64,000 nt of DNA from Isoetes taiwanensis. Its lineage: Eukaryota; Streptophyta; Lycopodiopsida; Isoetales; Isoetaceae. Shown here one piece after another: positions 13,310 through 25,861 of the stretch; within the stretch, counting starts at the first letter, position 1, and each line of letters begins with the position of its first letter. Below the pieces are notes generated by a model. It saw nothing but the letters and a program-made list of their open reading frames with translations. It was not told the DNA's origin and did no database searches. A program made the position numbers and the translations under genes. The stretch covers positions 14,879,928-14,943,927 of the forward strand of contig JAJEKV010000028.1 of NCBI GenBank assembly GCA_021234155.1, in the 5' to 3' direction.

Positions 13310-13680
13310 TTTTCAGATGGTAACGCGGGCCAGCGCCATTTCATATTAGCGGCAATCGTGACCGCCACTTGAAGCAGGGCATTTCGAATGGTAGCCGCTT
13401 TCAATAATATAAATCGCGCTTCATGCATTATAGTAGAATGCAAAATTATGCCACGCTACGATTTGCCTAGTCTGAGGAGACTTGATATCCTAGAAGATAG
13501 CCGCCCTCGGTAGGGTAAATCGCTGGCTTTATTTAGTATTTAATATGAAATCGCTACCGCTGACATTTGCTTAATTGAGGAGAAACTAATTCCTTATCCG
13601 TAGCCTTGCCTTTAGAGTAGGCAAATCAGCGCTGTTTAATATGAAACACCGACGCCGATTTTAAACTAGAAGGAATGCTT
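13310..13680. repeat. Cluster of short degenerate repeats in the right arm
   Basis: Repeated words of the type AAATCGCTNNCG, TTTAATATGAAA and GAGGAGA are spaced irregularly. This is the partner of 2740-3110. Similar isolated words occur at 9430-9560, 15590-15680 and 17140-17200 of the same arm. Confidence 0.5.
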
Positions 13681-16386
13681 TGAATCACGATTATGAAGCT
13701 AACAAAGTTATTCCTTGCGCCCTATATAGAGCGGAATCTCGTATGCTCTGGAACTGGATTGAATATAAGTTAATGCCTTCACTGCATGTGGCCACCCAAA
13801 AGCTAATTCAAGTTGTCGAAAGGACACTTAGTCGCACTCATAATATTGTGACAAACCAAGAGTATCAGATCAAAGAAAAAAGGAGGATAGGGCAGGATAC
13901 AAGCTCCAAGAACCAACTGCATCAAGGATGCCCGCAAGATAGTTTTTCTTCTCAAAAGATCCGTGATGGGAGAAATAGAATGAATTCCTGACGCCTACGG
14001 AGAAGAAGTTGCCGATTCAATAAGGAAGATTTCCTCCGCTACACATCGTCAATTTTTGATATCCATATAATGATGAGGAAGGCCAGTGGATTGGGACTCC
14101 ATCAAGAACTGATCTCGGCCTAATAGGTTAACTTAAAGGAAATCCTTTACAAGAAAACCCTGAACAAAGGCTATGGAATCATTTTGAAGATGCATGCGAC
14201 GAGCTGAAAATATTAGAGTGCCTTCCAAGAAGGCAGCTTGGTAGGAATTACAAAGGCTTACATGTGAGAATGGTCGCTAGTTCTGAAAGTTAGGACTCAT
14301 GCAGAAAATATGCAACGCCCAACTTAATTTAATTTTTGAAGAAGTATGTTCCTTGGTCCAAAGTTGACCTTGTCGCGCCAGGTTGAAGAACGCTGCAAAC
14401 CTTTAAAGGGATTCACACTAAAAGCTGCATCCGACTTGAAACGGGAAAAGTCGTGGTTGGTGAAGCGTAATTCTGAGACTTAATCCACGCTTTTTATCAA
14501 GGTCCATCGCTTCAAGTGTGCCTTGCCGTGGTGGGTGCGTGTCCCTCATGATATCACAATTTCGCGGCTTGATAAACAGGCACCGCATGGTTGCTTGATG
14601 ACTATAACACGCTCTTCAACATATGCAAGGGTTTCAATGACGGAGATGAATTACAATAATTAATACTATATATCCTCCGACATATCCTATGTGACCGCTT
14701 CTAATCACGTGAAATGACTTAGAATGCGGAAAGCCATAACACCTACGAACACCCTCATAGATGAAAATGGACAAAGGACTTCAAAGACAAAGAAGTAAAA
14801 TTCTCATGTACATATTAAGGATAGCCATGATGGATGATAAGGAATATGAAAGGCTTAGGGAAACCATGGAGATGACAAACTAGCATGGTGTTGCTACTAG
14901 ATGAACGTGATCTCTGTGGAAACGCCTTTCTATCTCGAGCAAGAAGGGTGAAGGTGCTGGTCAGGAAGAGTTAGAGGAAGAAGAGGAAGAAAACCAGGCC
15001 TAATCTAGCTCTTGGGTAGGGACCACATTATATGAGTCTCTAATCACATGGGAAGCTAAATAAGAGCTGTTCTCTATGGATCTTTCCCCATTATCTCATT
15101 GAAGCATTTTGCCCATTTGGGAACAATCCTGTCAAGCTTCTACCTCTATAATGTAAATACCCGCAGATTTGCTAAAAGAACGGAGAATATGAGACAACCA
15201 TTGATTGGCAACATCATGGATGACAATCAAGAGCAAAGAGATCACTAAGTACCTATATCGATGCTCCTCGAACATCCTTGACCTATGAAAAATATAGAAC
15301 AGGTGAAAATAACAAGGATGATGATAATAACAAGAATGACATTAAATAATCTAAATCTGGAAAGCACTAGCTGTATTAAGTTAAAGACTAATGAACTATC
15401 AAGCATAGTTCAAACCGCATTTATCTCTAACCCGGGATGCGGTTGGTGCTTCAACAGAACGGAGAGACAACTCGTAATAAGGATGCAAATCTAAAGCAAG
15501 ACACCACTCTGTGGAATGATGAAGAAGAAAGGTATCGTGTAAACCCTCCTTCTTTTGATATCCATGCATTTTACAAAACGACAAGCATATAGAAATCGCG
15601 GTCAGTGTGATTTAGAGTTTCCTAGAGATCATATTTTTAGATTTTGTTGATACATCATTAATGAAATCGCTACCATGTTGCTTTCATTTTCCATTTTCAT
15701 CTTATACGCTATTGTTCGACTAACAGTAAATGATTCAGCTTCCCAAAAGTACCGATCTTTTGATTTGAATGGTGTATATGTAGAACGCTACCTAAAGCAA
15801 CGCTTGAAAGTCATGGTATGCGCACAACCATTTGAGACACGCACTAAATATGTTTACCCGCTACCTTATCCGGTTGAGATGTTGGTCCGTGCCTTCACCG
15901 CTTCTATTGTGCAATTTGGTCATCTATGGAGTATAGAAATATACGGTGAAGTTTTGAAAGTAGCTCGAGCTAAATAGAGATTAAGTGTCCATCCTGGGAT
16001 CAGCAAATGTGCTTCATTCACAAACCCTAAAGAACCGGCTGTGTAAAAAGATATTTGTGAAATGCCTACAACATGATGGATGCCCCAGGTGTTGAGGGAA
16101 AAGGAAGGCATGATCATGGTGGATGATGACGCCTAAAGTAAGTTGCTTCCAATCACCACAGCCATTGAATCCGCCATCCATCATCCCAAGATTTTGACAA
16201 AGATGACTTCGCTTCATATCTTTGTTGTCTTACAATTTTAAATAGCTTCCGTGAAAAAAATGGTCAAGAGATACAAACACTATACCCGCAACTTGATCGT
16301 ATCAGGGAAATTGATGTGGACCTTGAGAAAATCGCTCTAGAAAGGGAACTTTTTTTATATATATGTATATACAGAAATACACTTTC

Positions 16387-16653
16387 GTGAAAGCATGTTA
16401 GGGCCTACATAAAAATTACCAAAAAGGTACTTTCTCTGTACTGCATAAGTACATAATTGTATTTTAAAAGTACCTAGACTACAAGATTGACTAAAAAGAA
16501 ATTGTGTTATGTTCAAGAGTAGTAGTACATACATGTTGTAAGGTACTTTGTGATGTCAAGAAGATATTAAGAACTCAAATATATCATCATCTTTGACTAC
16601 CTGTATTTTCCTGTGTAGTTTCCAAAACATGTAGGCCCTAACATGCTCTTACC
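16387..16653. mobile_element. Miniature inverted-repeat transposable element (MITE 2)
   Basis: About 265 bp with terminal inverted repeats GAAAGCATGTTAGGGCCTAC and GTAGGCCCTAACATGCTCTT, about 20 bp long and close to perfect. The interior shares AAAAAGGTACT with MITE 1, so the two belong to one family. The corresponding place in the left arm (about 735-775) lacks this element and some flanking sequence. No clear target duplication. Confidence 0.7.
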
Positions 16654-17645
16654 CCTTTCAAAAAGTTTTGAATATGAAATATACTTTACACCAACCTCTT
16701 TCCGAATATATATTGTGTTTTTATAGCGAATATTATTTGGGTTACGTATGCATTATTGTTTTTATATTATGTGTATGGTTTGCTATACTAATTTATATGT
16801 ATATCTTGTCAATAATTTAGGTGTGTATAAATAGATATGCATGAAATTGCCAAACCATCATTACGACCTCAGCACACTTCTTGTTATTATGGCACATTCT
16901 ATTACACCGCAAGATGAACCATGAGGACCTCGAGGTGGTGAGCTGAGAAATAGAACTTGAGAATTTGGCTGGCGTTCTTGCTATGAATCCGTCAAGCTTC
17001 CCTTTGATGTTGTAATCCATCTTATATGAATCGAGCATGGTTTGTTCATGATCAGGCGAGGATCTCGGGGGCGCTGTCGGCGATGAATCGGAATAGTTTT
17101 TAAGTTTATATTTCCATTATAATGCATTATTTATGCCAACAAAATCGTGCCTTGTAGCGATTTGAACCGAAAATCCTCTGTTTTGTAGCAACTTGCTTAC
17201 CCGTTATTTATTCGTAAAAGCACTAAAATTTCAATGTATAGATTTCGTTTGTGTCGTGATGATGCAGATTAATAAGCAATTTCCTACTTTTTATAATGCC
17301 AACATTACTGTCATAATATGGGTCATTTGCATCGAATATTTGAATGCCTTTGCATTTCAACACAAAATGCATCTTCCTAGCCCGAAAATGAACTTCGGTG
17401 CAAAGTGTGGTTAATTCAATATAATGGTCAATAAAGGCTTATCTGACGTGATTTTGGAATAGACATAATCCCAATTTAATTGAATGATGGTTATCGTCCT
17501 CGGTAGATCGGGGGAAAAGTTTCAGCGGAGATCCATCGGCCAAGGAGATGGATTGTCGAGTTCTAGTTTAAAGCTTGATTGGAAGGAGATTCATTTTGGT
17601 AAATGAAATGGATTGATAAGGAAGATTAGGCTCAGTTCCCTACCT

Positions 17646-19282
17646 TTATTCCGCCACCAATCACACCCATATGTTTCGCAACAAACAATTTTGTCATCAC
17701 CCGATATTCAAAGATTGGTTAATCACGGGTAGAAATGGATTGGAAAAGAATGATCCAAGAAGTTAAAATTTTAAATTCATAGAAAGAAGATCATTTAGAT
17801 TCTTAGGAGGAGGAATTCTATTCGGTTTGCAATCACTAGCACCAACTACATGACTTACAAACATCAAGAATAGCAGAATAAGGTCCTCTATTCCTATTTG
17901 CAATCTTTAGGATCATAGAAAGTCTTTGCAAACTTTAGGAATAGCTTGGCTCGATACCAATTGTTATGGTTCACAACATTGAACCATACCTTTTATATCT
18001 TCTATCTGAGAATACCTTCAAACAAATCATAATCTCATACATGTAAACCATCGGGTTTCTTTGCACAATCCTGAGAATAAACCCGTTGCTTAATGACAAA
18101 ATGATCAAGTATAAAATAAGAAGACAAATAAGCCTGGATCAATAAACATAAGATACGAGTTACACTAATAACTCAGATTGATCAAGCTCTTAGTTCACAA
18201 AACTAGAGCTAGATCCATATCATTCTTTCCAGGTCTTAGGTAGTTCACATGCCTTAAGGGTCACTTTCGGTGCTAGAAGTGGCGGAATTATGGCAAGGCT
18301 TGTTGGCAATGGCCAAGCAATAAGCAAAGGCGGTCTATCAAAACATGATTGTGGTCACATGGTAAGGAGATATTCTACTTAGAGTTAAAACTCTGATTAG
18401 TTTGTACAAAAAGTGGTCGTCTAATAATAACTATTCATCTCCATAGTTTCTTTTATATTTATTCTTTTATAGTTACGTCTATCTTTTCCTTTCAAACCAA
18501 TTTTGGCTTTAGTTCTTTTTATATTTATGTTTGACCTTTAAACGTAAGGATACTATCTTAGCTCAACTATATTTAGACTCTAGAACTTTAACCATTAAAT
18601 AGTATCTTGGCTCCAAGATATTATTTAACCATAACCATTATAAAGTTTCCTTGCCATTTATTTGCCTTGCTTTGCCCATAATTTGCCATTCTTACACACC
18701 CATGCTAGTCCACCAAGACTAACGTCCAAGACAACTCCCCCGAGCTACCATATTCATAACAGCGCCATTAGTAGGATCAAGATTTTCTTTGGCAAGATTC
18801 ATAAGAAGGACAAATCTTGCCCCACTAAATGCCTCGTCGTCTAAGTTGTAAGCTGCATTTTGAATCTTACAGTAACTAAAATCTTCAGTGGTACCAAGCT
18901 GGACCACGTTGACTCCAGAACAAATCTCCTGGCATACTTTGCAAGCTATATCTGAATCTACTATCTTTCTTACTAGTTAAGCTTCTTAGTTGTCTTAGGT
19001 ATGTTCCTCGTCATCTGAATCAAAAGAGTCCTCTCCTTTTTAAGAGCCCTCTCGGACTGAAATGTTGTTTTTAAACAAGAAATAAACAACTAGATATCAT
19101 GCAAAGGAAAAAATAGGTGAGAATTAGAAATACATAAACTTGCCATCCTGAGGTTGCCAATGGCACCCTGGCACCATCTATCATTTGCCATATCAACGTG
19201 TAGATTTTTTACATAGACTTGCTAAAAACAAAAGCTACATGTAACATTTACACAACAATTATTCATGCTGCCTTCCTACAAA
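17646..19282. other. Region without a recognisable gene
   Basis: AT-rich sequence with no supported reading frame. TGGTTCACAACATTGAACCA, an imperfect palindrome, lies at about 17970. Degenerate copies of TAGTATCTTGGCTCC-like words occur at 18550-18640. It may include the outer end of the giant inverted repeat, which cannot be located because the left arm runs off the window. Confidence 0.4.
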
Positions 19283-19340
19283 ATATGCATGTTGGGATTG
19301 CAAATCAGGCCATGGCATCATTTGCAACCCCAACATATAT
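19283..19340. repeat. Isolated unit of the ATGCAAATGGC foldback repeat
   Basis: An imperfect palindrome of about 58 bp: a GCATGTTGGG arm and GATTGCAAAT, a short centre containing GGCCATGGC, then ATTTGCAACCCCAACATA. It is of the same type as the array at 26721-27530, on the other side of LINE copy A, suggesting that the LINE inserted into or beside this repeat family. Confidence 0.6.
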
Positions 19341-19424
19341 ATTCTCCATGTAGACCAACATGGTATTACCATTTTGTTGGTCTTCTAACATTAATGCATG
19401 CAAGAGGTATTCACTTAAACTCTC

Positions 19425-21830
19425 CTTTGATTGCCTCGAAAATTGATTCTTTATCAAAGCTTCTTTGTTGTTGCCAAAGTTGATTCCTTTGGTATAAAAA
19501 TAGAAAAACTTTGGGACCATCTCCTAAGGCTTCACAAGGGCATTGTCATAAATTCTATTTATTGGCTAAGTTATCCATACATCCTGGTGGAATGTGGTTG
19601 CCCCAGGACTGCAAATTTCTTGCTTAAGCTTGGCCTCACAACATGTGACACTTCCCAAATATCCTTTATAAAATGGAATGCCACATTACCTCTAAATGAA
19701 TTCAAAAAGCTACACATAACCATCACCATGAAAGAGCTCGGTCCATATATTGGAATGAAGGCTGCTTCAAGTCTATCTTTAGCACCATTGGTACCTATTT
19801 GACCCACGAGAATACTCCACATATAAACCACCAAAATGCTTCATTAAATTTGGATATCACCAAAGCCATTCCCCTTTGCCATATCCTTTATAGATTTCTT
19901 TGGGAAAACCTCTATCCTTCAACTTAGATGGGTAGGACTACCAAATCTTTGCCAGACATGCAACTGGAGGCATAAAATAGGCAGTGAATGTATACTGCTT
20001 CAAAAGGAAGCAAAAACAAATGATATTCCAGAAAAGGGGACTGTTGATGCTGTGCCACCCAATCAAGCGACTACCTCAACATTTCAAGCAGTTGGGATCA
20101 ATCAACATGCAACAATGGACACGAATAGGCGGATCATAATACTCATTGGCATCAAAATGGATGGAACAAAGTCAATGGCAGTACAAAAAGAATCCAAAAA
20201 CATAGAGATGCTAGGACTTTGCACAGCAAAAATCTGATCTCGGTTCCGGCTCTCAGATATCTACCATAACATCATCTTCGGACAAGCAAATGAAGATTAA
20301 GGTTCTAAACAAAGGGATCCTCATCAAGGAAGATCGACCTTGAGTTGTCGGGATAAACCTATTTTGGCAACAAAAGCGGACTTCCGAGATGGCTAAAATA
20401 AATAAAGTAAACATTGAGCATATGGATATATGCTAAAAGGGAAAGGTAAAAGCCTCACTTTTGCCTCCAAAGTTGACTTGCATAAGACTCTTTCAAACAT
20501 CATGAAGGATTCGGGCAAACTATCGGTCAACAACCACTATCCGACAAAAGGATCTGGCGATATCAAGTTGGAAACAAAAATGACTTCTTCTAATATGACA
20601 ATTCTTGAGAGAAACAAATCTATCTCACAAGGTTTGAATGGGGTTTCATTACTTAATGAAAAGGTATAGATCACAAAGAAAAGGACAAAAAAAGGGCAAG
20701 CAGATTACATCATCATCATGAGATTTCTCCATCTCGGTCAAGGTTCCACAACACCAAAATACTTTGGATCACCAAAAGAAATTGAACTCTTTGAGAAGAA
20801 TATGAGGAGCTACTCGATACACTAAAAAGTATCAAATTCCTTTGCCATTCTTGCGAGATATGCCGGATGTTCAGTCTTGATAAAATTGCGGATGAAACTT
20901 GTATTGGTCCCATCGAGCCAACCTCTCTTCACTCTCAACTTGAAAAACACCTACATATACATCCATCACACATCCCATCTAAAATATTGCATTACCATTT
21001 GAAGCGCACTTGATTCCCTCTTCTTACATGTTGACCTCCACGAAAACTACTTGAATCATCCTTGCCCTCCTACTAAGAATCGGCCATTTCCCCAAAGATA
21101 GCTCGGCAATTCGCGAGGGAATTAATGGCGACCAGAGGTATTGCGGATCCTTCTAAGCGGATGTCGGTGGCCACAAAGGATAGGGATGAGCGGTCGAGAA
21201 ATATCTCAAAGGGTTGGGAACACAATTTGTTGCACACACGGATCATGAGCACCGCGGTAGCAACAACAACGGCATGTGATCGGCACCAATCGGAGAAACA
21301 ACGGGGAAATAATGCAAACTCCTCCCTACATCAAGCGAGATCTTGAGTCATCATACTTGGAACAAGATACTACCGGGCAAAGATCTTTCCATTCTAAAAA
21401 GTTGCGAGATAATTTGTTAAGCTGCTCTAATGTGGATAACATTGTGGATAATAATGTAATTACCCCCCAAAAACTTTTGATTCTTCCTTCCTTTGGGGCG
21501 TAGTCCATGAATGTTGCAAATCCAAATTTTGGCGGTGCTCTCACTCGACATAATAGCTAAAGAAAACAACTTTCTTGAGAACCTCACTCGACAAAGAAAA
21601 TGCCCACGACCTCCAAATTTCAAACGATAACTTATGGGATGGAGATATTTATTTGCTTGCTCATCAAGGCAGGTCCTATTGTTGACCAATCCTCCCGAAA
21701 TAGAAAGAAAAAGGGAAACCAATCCTCCAGCGAAATAGGGAAATCAAAAAGGGAAAAACATTCTTGGCCAAATCCAAAACACGGTCAACCGCTTGATTAT
21801 AACTAACTCCTTTGGACAAAAACCAAAAGG
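19425..21830 (+). pseudogene. LINE copy A, ORF1 remnant (DUF4283-type)
   Basis: This is the first open reading frame of a plant L1-type retrotransposon, which encodes an RNA-binding gag-like protein. The frame at 19431-19802 reads KLWDHLLRLHKGIVINSIYW and matches KLWSFCLSLHKGILINAMYW of copy D (near 59475), followed by PYILVECG against PYIMVECG. This is the core of the DUF4283 region. About 150 bp after that frame comes LRWVGLPNLCQTC, the usual link to a CCHC knuckle, here damaged. Basic, Ser/Lys-rich pieces follow (20430-20669 and 21600-21806). Several frameshifts and stops make it non-functional. Homology starts abruptly near 19425, so the copy is probably 5'-truncated. Confidence 0.65.
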
Positions 21831-22145
21831 GCTATAGAAAATTCCAAATGAGCTTTGTTTGGTGCATCTCCTATCTTTGAGATCTTTATTCTTAAATTCT
21901 CCATGTGGGATTAAAAAATGGTAAAAAATCATATGTTTTGGGTTTGACAATCATAAGTATTAAAATGTATGTGCCCTTTAAAAAAACGATCTAAGGGCTA
22001 TCTCTCGGATCGCTCGATTTCGATTTGGAAGTTCATTTATCTTATGTTTGAAGGCCCTTTTTAATCTCAAAAATCCTAATGACTTCGACAAAAAACCAAA
22101 GGGGCAAATTATCATCCTTGCTTTATTCTTAAATTCTCCATGAAG
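21790..22145. repeat. Local direct duplication at the ORF1/ORF2 junction of LINE copy A
   Basis: A stretch ending in TTATTCTTAAATTCTCCATG at about 21886-21905 is repeated at about 22123-22142, immediately before the ORF2 start. An upstream piece resembling GACAAAAACCAAAAGGG occurs at 21808 and 22088. The junction was duplicated locally; the downstream copy supplies the ORF2 start codon. Confidence 0.55.
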
Positions 22146-25100
22146 ATTCTCGGTTGGAACTTCAGGGGTATAGCTTTGAATGCTCAAACTTGAGATATCA
22201 TCCTTCTTCAAGAGCTTAGACTTCTAGCTTTGGATTCAAGTACGGCTTTTCATCTATTTGGATTGAGGCCAATGGTACCTCTGGTGGCCTTTGCATTATT
22301 TGGAGACATCTTATCCATAGCTATGTTCACACTAGCCCTTGCAGGTCCTGGCAATCTGTCATTTACAAGCATAATGATTTTAGCTTTGGAATTATAAACA
22401 TTTATGCTTCCACTGATTCAAGAATTAGAGCTAACACTTGGCCCATGGTTAGCAATTTTATTGCATCTGGGGCTTGTGACACTTGGATCATGGCAGGGGA
22501 TTTTAGTAACACACCTACTTGGGATATGAAGATAGGAAAAAATCTTAACATGTCATCTGAAGAGATTTCACAATGGGATCAAATGCTTGATAGGCATTTC
22601 TTTCATCATATCCCCTCCTCTACCTCACGCCTACACTTGGTCCAACAAGCAAGAAGGAAATAGCGAGGGTATATTGTGCTCTGGGCGGGTTCTACATAAA
22701 TAACACTTTCGAATGATATTTGGAATAAGCATGCGGTTAGCATTGATGAGTGCACATCTATATTTGATCACCACCCTCAATTCTTCACTATCAATTACAC
22801 TCTATCGTCCAAGAGGCATGGCAATACCCCTTTAGGTGAATTGCTCCCTTCTTCTACGAACTTTCTGCAAGGACTTCATTGCCTTTTATGAAACTCTCCC
22901 CAAAGTTAGATCTACAAATTCTATGAAATCCTTTTATACCAACATAAAAGACTCCAAAATCTGGATCAAGCGATTGGTGAAGAATTTACATGAAAGTAAG
23001 CAAGCGAGAAAAAAGTGCCTATCTTAAAAAAAATGAAAGAGGTAAGAATCTCATTTTTTGGGGAGGACCCCTTAATGTTGAGCTTCATTGGCAAGAAGGA
23101 AATCTAGAAAGGGTTATCAAAACAATTGAAAGATTGAAGCAAAAGGAGCATCCATCGGATGCAAAATCAAGTATCTTTCAATATGGACCATGGAAATTCA
23201 AGTTCTTTTCTGAGTTGCCAAATCCGGACTTTTAAAAGTCAGTGACCCTTTGTCAAAGATGAAAATGGTAATATCTTCCACGAATCAAAAGAAATTTCCA
23301 ATTTCTTTTGCTCCAATATGAGAATATTTTCTCCCAACCTATAGGCGACTCGTGCAAGCATTTGAAGCCAAATCTTTTCTTGATCTTATTGAAAATAATG
23401 GTCTACATAGTAATCGATCATGACCCCTACGGATGCTATCCCCACTGCCGGATGAGACTTTCTCTATCCTCAAGAGTCTTGCCAAAGGCAAAAGCCACAG
23501 CCGATGATGGTCTTCCACCCGATTCTACATTAGATTACGGGATACTATTAAAATGATTTTATGCACATGATCAAGGGTTTTGGAATTCCAACCATCGCAT
23601 CTGCTCTATCTTACGGCCTTATCACTCTAATCCCTAAAGTTGACAATCCTCAGTCTTTCTTAGACTGGAGGCCTATCTCTTTAACAAACTCCACTTATAA
23701 GGTCTATGCTAAGATTATAGCTAACAGGGTAAAAGCTCATCTTCAAGAGGTCATCAGCCAGAATCAATCTGCTTTTCTCCCAAACAGATACATCCTGGAT
23801 AACTATATTGCAGCCATGGAAGGAATGCATTGGAACATTCTAACTAAACAAAATTGTATCTTATTGAAGTTAGATTTCTCAAAAGCCTTTGACACTGTAA
23901 GGTGGAACTTCTTAGAATTCTCCCTGCAAAAACTGGGCTTTAGTGAAAAAATTATCAAGTTAATCTTGGGATTAAATTCTAGATCCCAATCAACTGTTCT
24001 TGTGAATGGCTCCCCTGGATATTTCTTCCCTCTGTCTCGAGGTGTCAGACAAGGTTGCCCCCTAGCCCCTATCTCTTTCTGGCTGTAGCAGAGATGCTCA
24101 CTAGAGTGATTATACATCAACAATTTGTGGGTAACATAGTTGGTCTGAATCTTCTTGATAATACTTCCAACCTTTCCATTCTGCAATATGCAGATGACTC
24201 CTTCAGCTTCCTCAAGAATGAGCCAGGCATCATTGCCAACTTCCTGAACACAATTCACATCTTTGGAGCAGCCTCTGGGATACATCTCGACAGAAACAAA
24301 TGCACAATTATTGGGGATTTAGATGTTGATAGTATTGCTGGCATCAAGTGCATCAAATCAACTGAGACAACCAACCTTTTGGGTATGCCTTTGTCCCTCA
24401 ATCCCAGTCTCAAAGGATTATGGACACCTATTGTCTCCAGAATCAGAAAAAAGTTAGGCAATTATGGAAATTATCTTTCACTTGCAGGAAGAATCATAAT
24501 TGCTAATTGTGTTCTTGCTGCCTCCCACATTTATTACTCCTCTGCCCTCTTAGCTCCAAAATGCATCTATCAACAAATCGAGAGAATTGTCAGAAACTTC
24601 ATCTGGAAGAAGCACCATATGGTTAAGTGGAATACTATTACCAGAAGCAAGAAGCAGGGTGGCATAGGATGTAAGAACTTGGCTCTTCAGGGCTATGCTT
24701 TGGCTGGAAAATATATATGGAAATCCCTGTTCTTGCAAAATAATCCAGCCACATTATTTATCAAATACTGGCTTTCTTGCAGTCATCCGAAAGGACATCC
24801 TTCTATCAGTCATGATTTGCCTTCTTCAGCTTTCACAACTCTGAAACCTGCACCAAACATATCCCCTCTTATGAGAGGCATTATCCTGGCCTGGAACAAA
24901 GTTCACATTAACTTTGAACATTCAAATATTCAGAATAGCCACTTGAACACAAGCATTTTTTGGAATCTTAATCTTTCCGGAGACAATAGTACTCCTTTGG
25001 CTATTAAACATCCTAAGTTATACAAAAAGTGGACAGACTATGGTATTTCAAAGCTTGGTGATTTATGGGTTCAAACAAGATGGATTTCCTGGACAACTCT

Positions 25101-25861
25101 GAAAAATAGGATCAGAGGCAGCTCATCTGATAAGCTTTTGTTTAGATTCATCAGGCAAAAACTTAACAATATCAATCTCCTTGACAATCCACATCGATGA
25201 TTGGTTCATTATGGGTAAACCTATTTCTGGTGTTTCCAAGATCTACACTGTTTAAATATGCCTCCTGACCCTCAAATCTAAACTTTATTGGGGACTCTCT
25301 GATGATTATGAAAAAAGGCTTTTTAAAAATATTTGGAATTCATTCTTGCCCCCAAAGATTTCCTACTTCATCTGGTTAATTGCCAACAAGAGTTTGCCAA
25401 ATATGAAAACTTTAGCAAGGCACTCGAATTCTTTAACAAATCCTGTGCATCCCAACTGCCCTCTTGGTTGCAATACTGTTGAATCTCTAGAACATATCTT
25501 TGGCTGTGCTATTCTAAATTCTTTTTGGAGATGGTTTGAATTTACTTTCAATATCACTTGTCCTGCTACTTTGCTTGAGTTCCTGATGAATGATGATGCT
25601 TTTAAAAATTCCTTATGTTACATTGCTTTGTGGAATGTATGGAAGCATAGAAATAGGTGTCAGTATGGTGGAAAGACAATTTCTATATTCTGGATTAAAT
25701 CTCAAGTTATCTATGACATAGAAATGGTTGCAACAAGTCAGATACACCAACATAAAGATTCCTTAGATTCTTTGGATAATAAATGGCTAAGTATAGGCAA
25801 TTTCTTGGGTGCCTATAAAATATTTAAACTACATTGTCATGAATCTCTTACTGACACTTAA
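22141..25861 (+). pseudogene. LINE copy A, ORF2: endonuclease, reverse transcriptase, zf-RVT
   Basis: This encodes the L1-type polyprotein for target-primed retrotransposition. ORF2 starts at 22141 with MKILGWNFRG, the typical N-terminus of the apurinic-type endonuclease. FGIINIYAS and WIMAGDF (about 22385-22505) are endonuclease motifs. The reverse transcriptase runs from about 23561 (LITLIPKV, DWRPISLTN, LKLDFSKAFDTV, GVRQGCPL), has one frame change near 24060-24085, and continues at 24055-25200 with the catalytic QYADD at 24184-24198. The zf-RVT end is at 25346-25861, with CPLGCN and EHIFGC. Stops and frameshifts lie in the endonuclease and linker and between RT and zf-RVT. The RT core itself is well preserved, suggesting a fairly young but dead copy. 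Confidence 0.85.

Larger units (their letters stand above)
7960..17645. repeat. Right arm of the giant imperfect inverted repeat
   Basis: This is the reverse-complement partner of 1-7500, with the landmark pairs given for the left arm. It is about 2 kb longer than the visible left arm. Part of the excess is the miniature element at 16387-16653 and its flanks, which have no counterpart near left positions 735-775. It is clearly AT-richer than the left arm. Minus-strand frames such as 12768-13097 and 13001-13303 are open for about 100 codons, but I recognise no domain and the left arm does not preserve them. The outer end is not defined; the last convincing match is near 17640. Confidence 0.88.

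Noticed and set aside
23803-24285. 160-codon minus-strand frame
   Set aside because: Antisense shadow of the LINE A reverse transcriptase.
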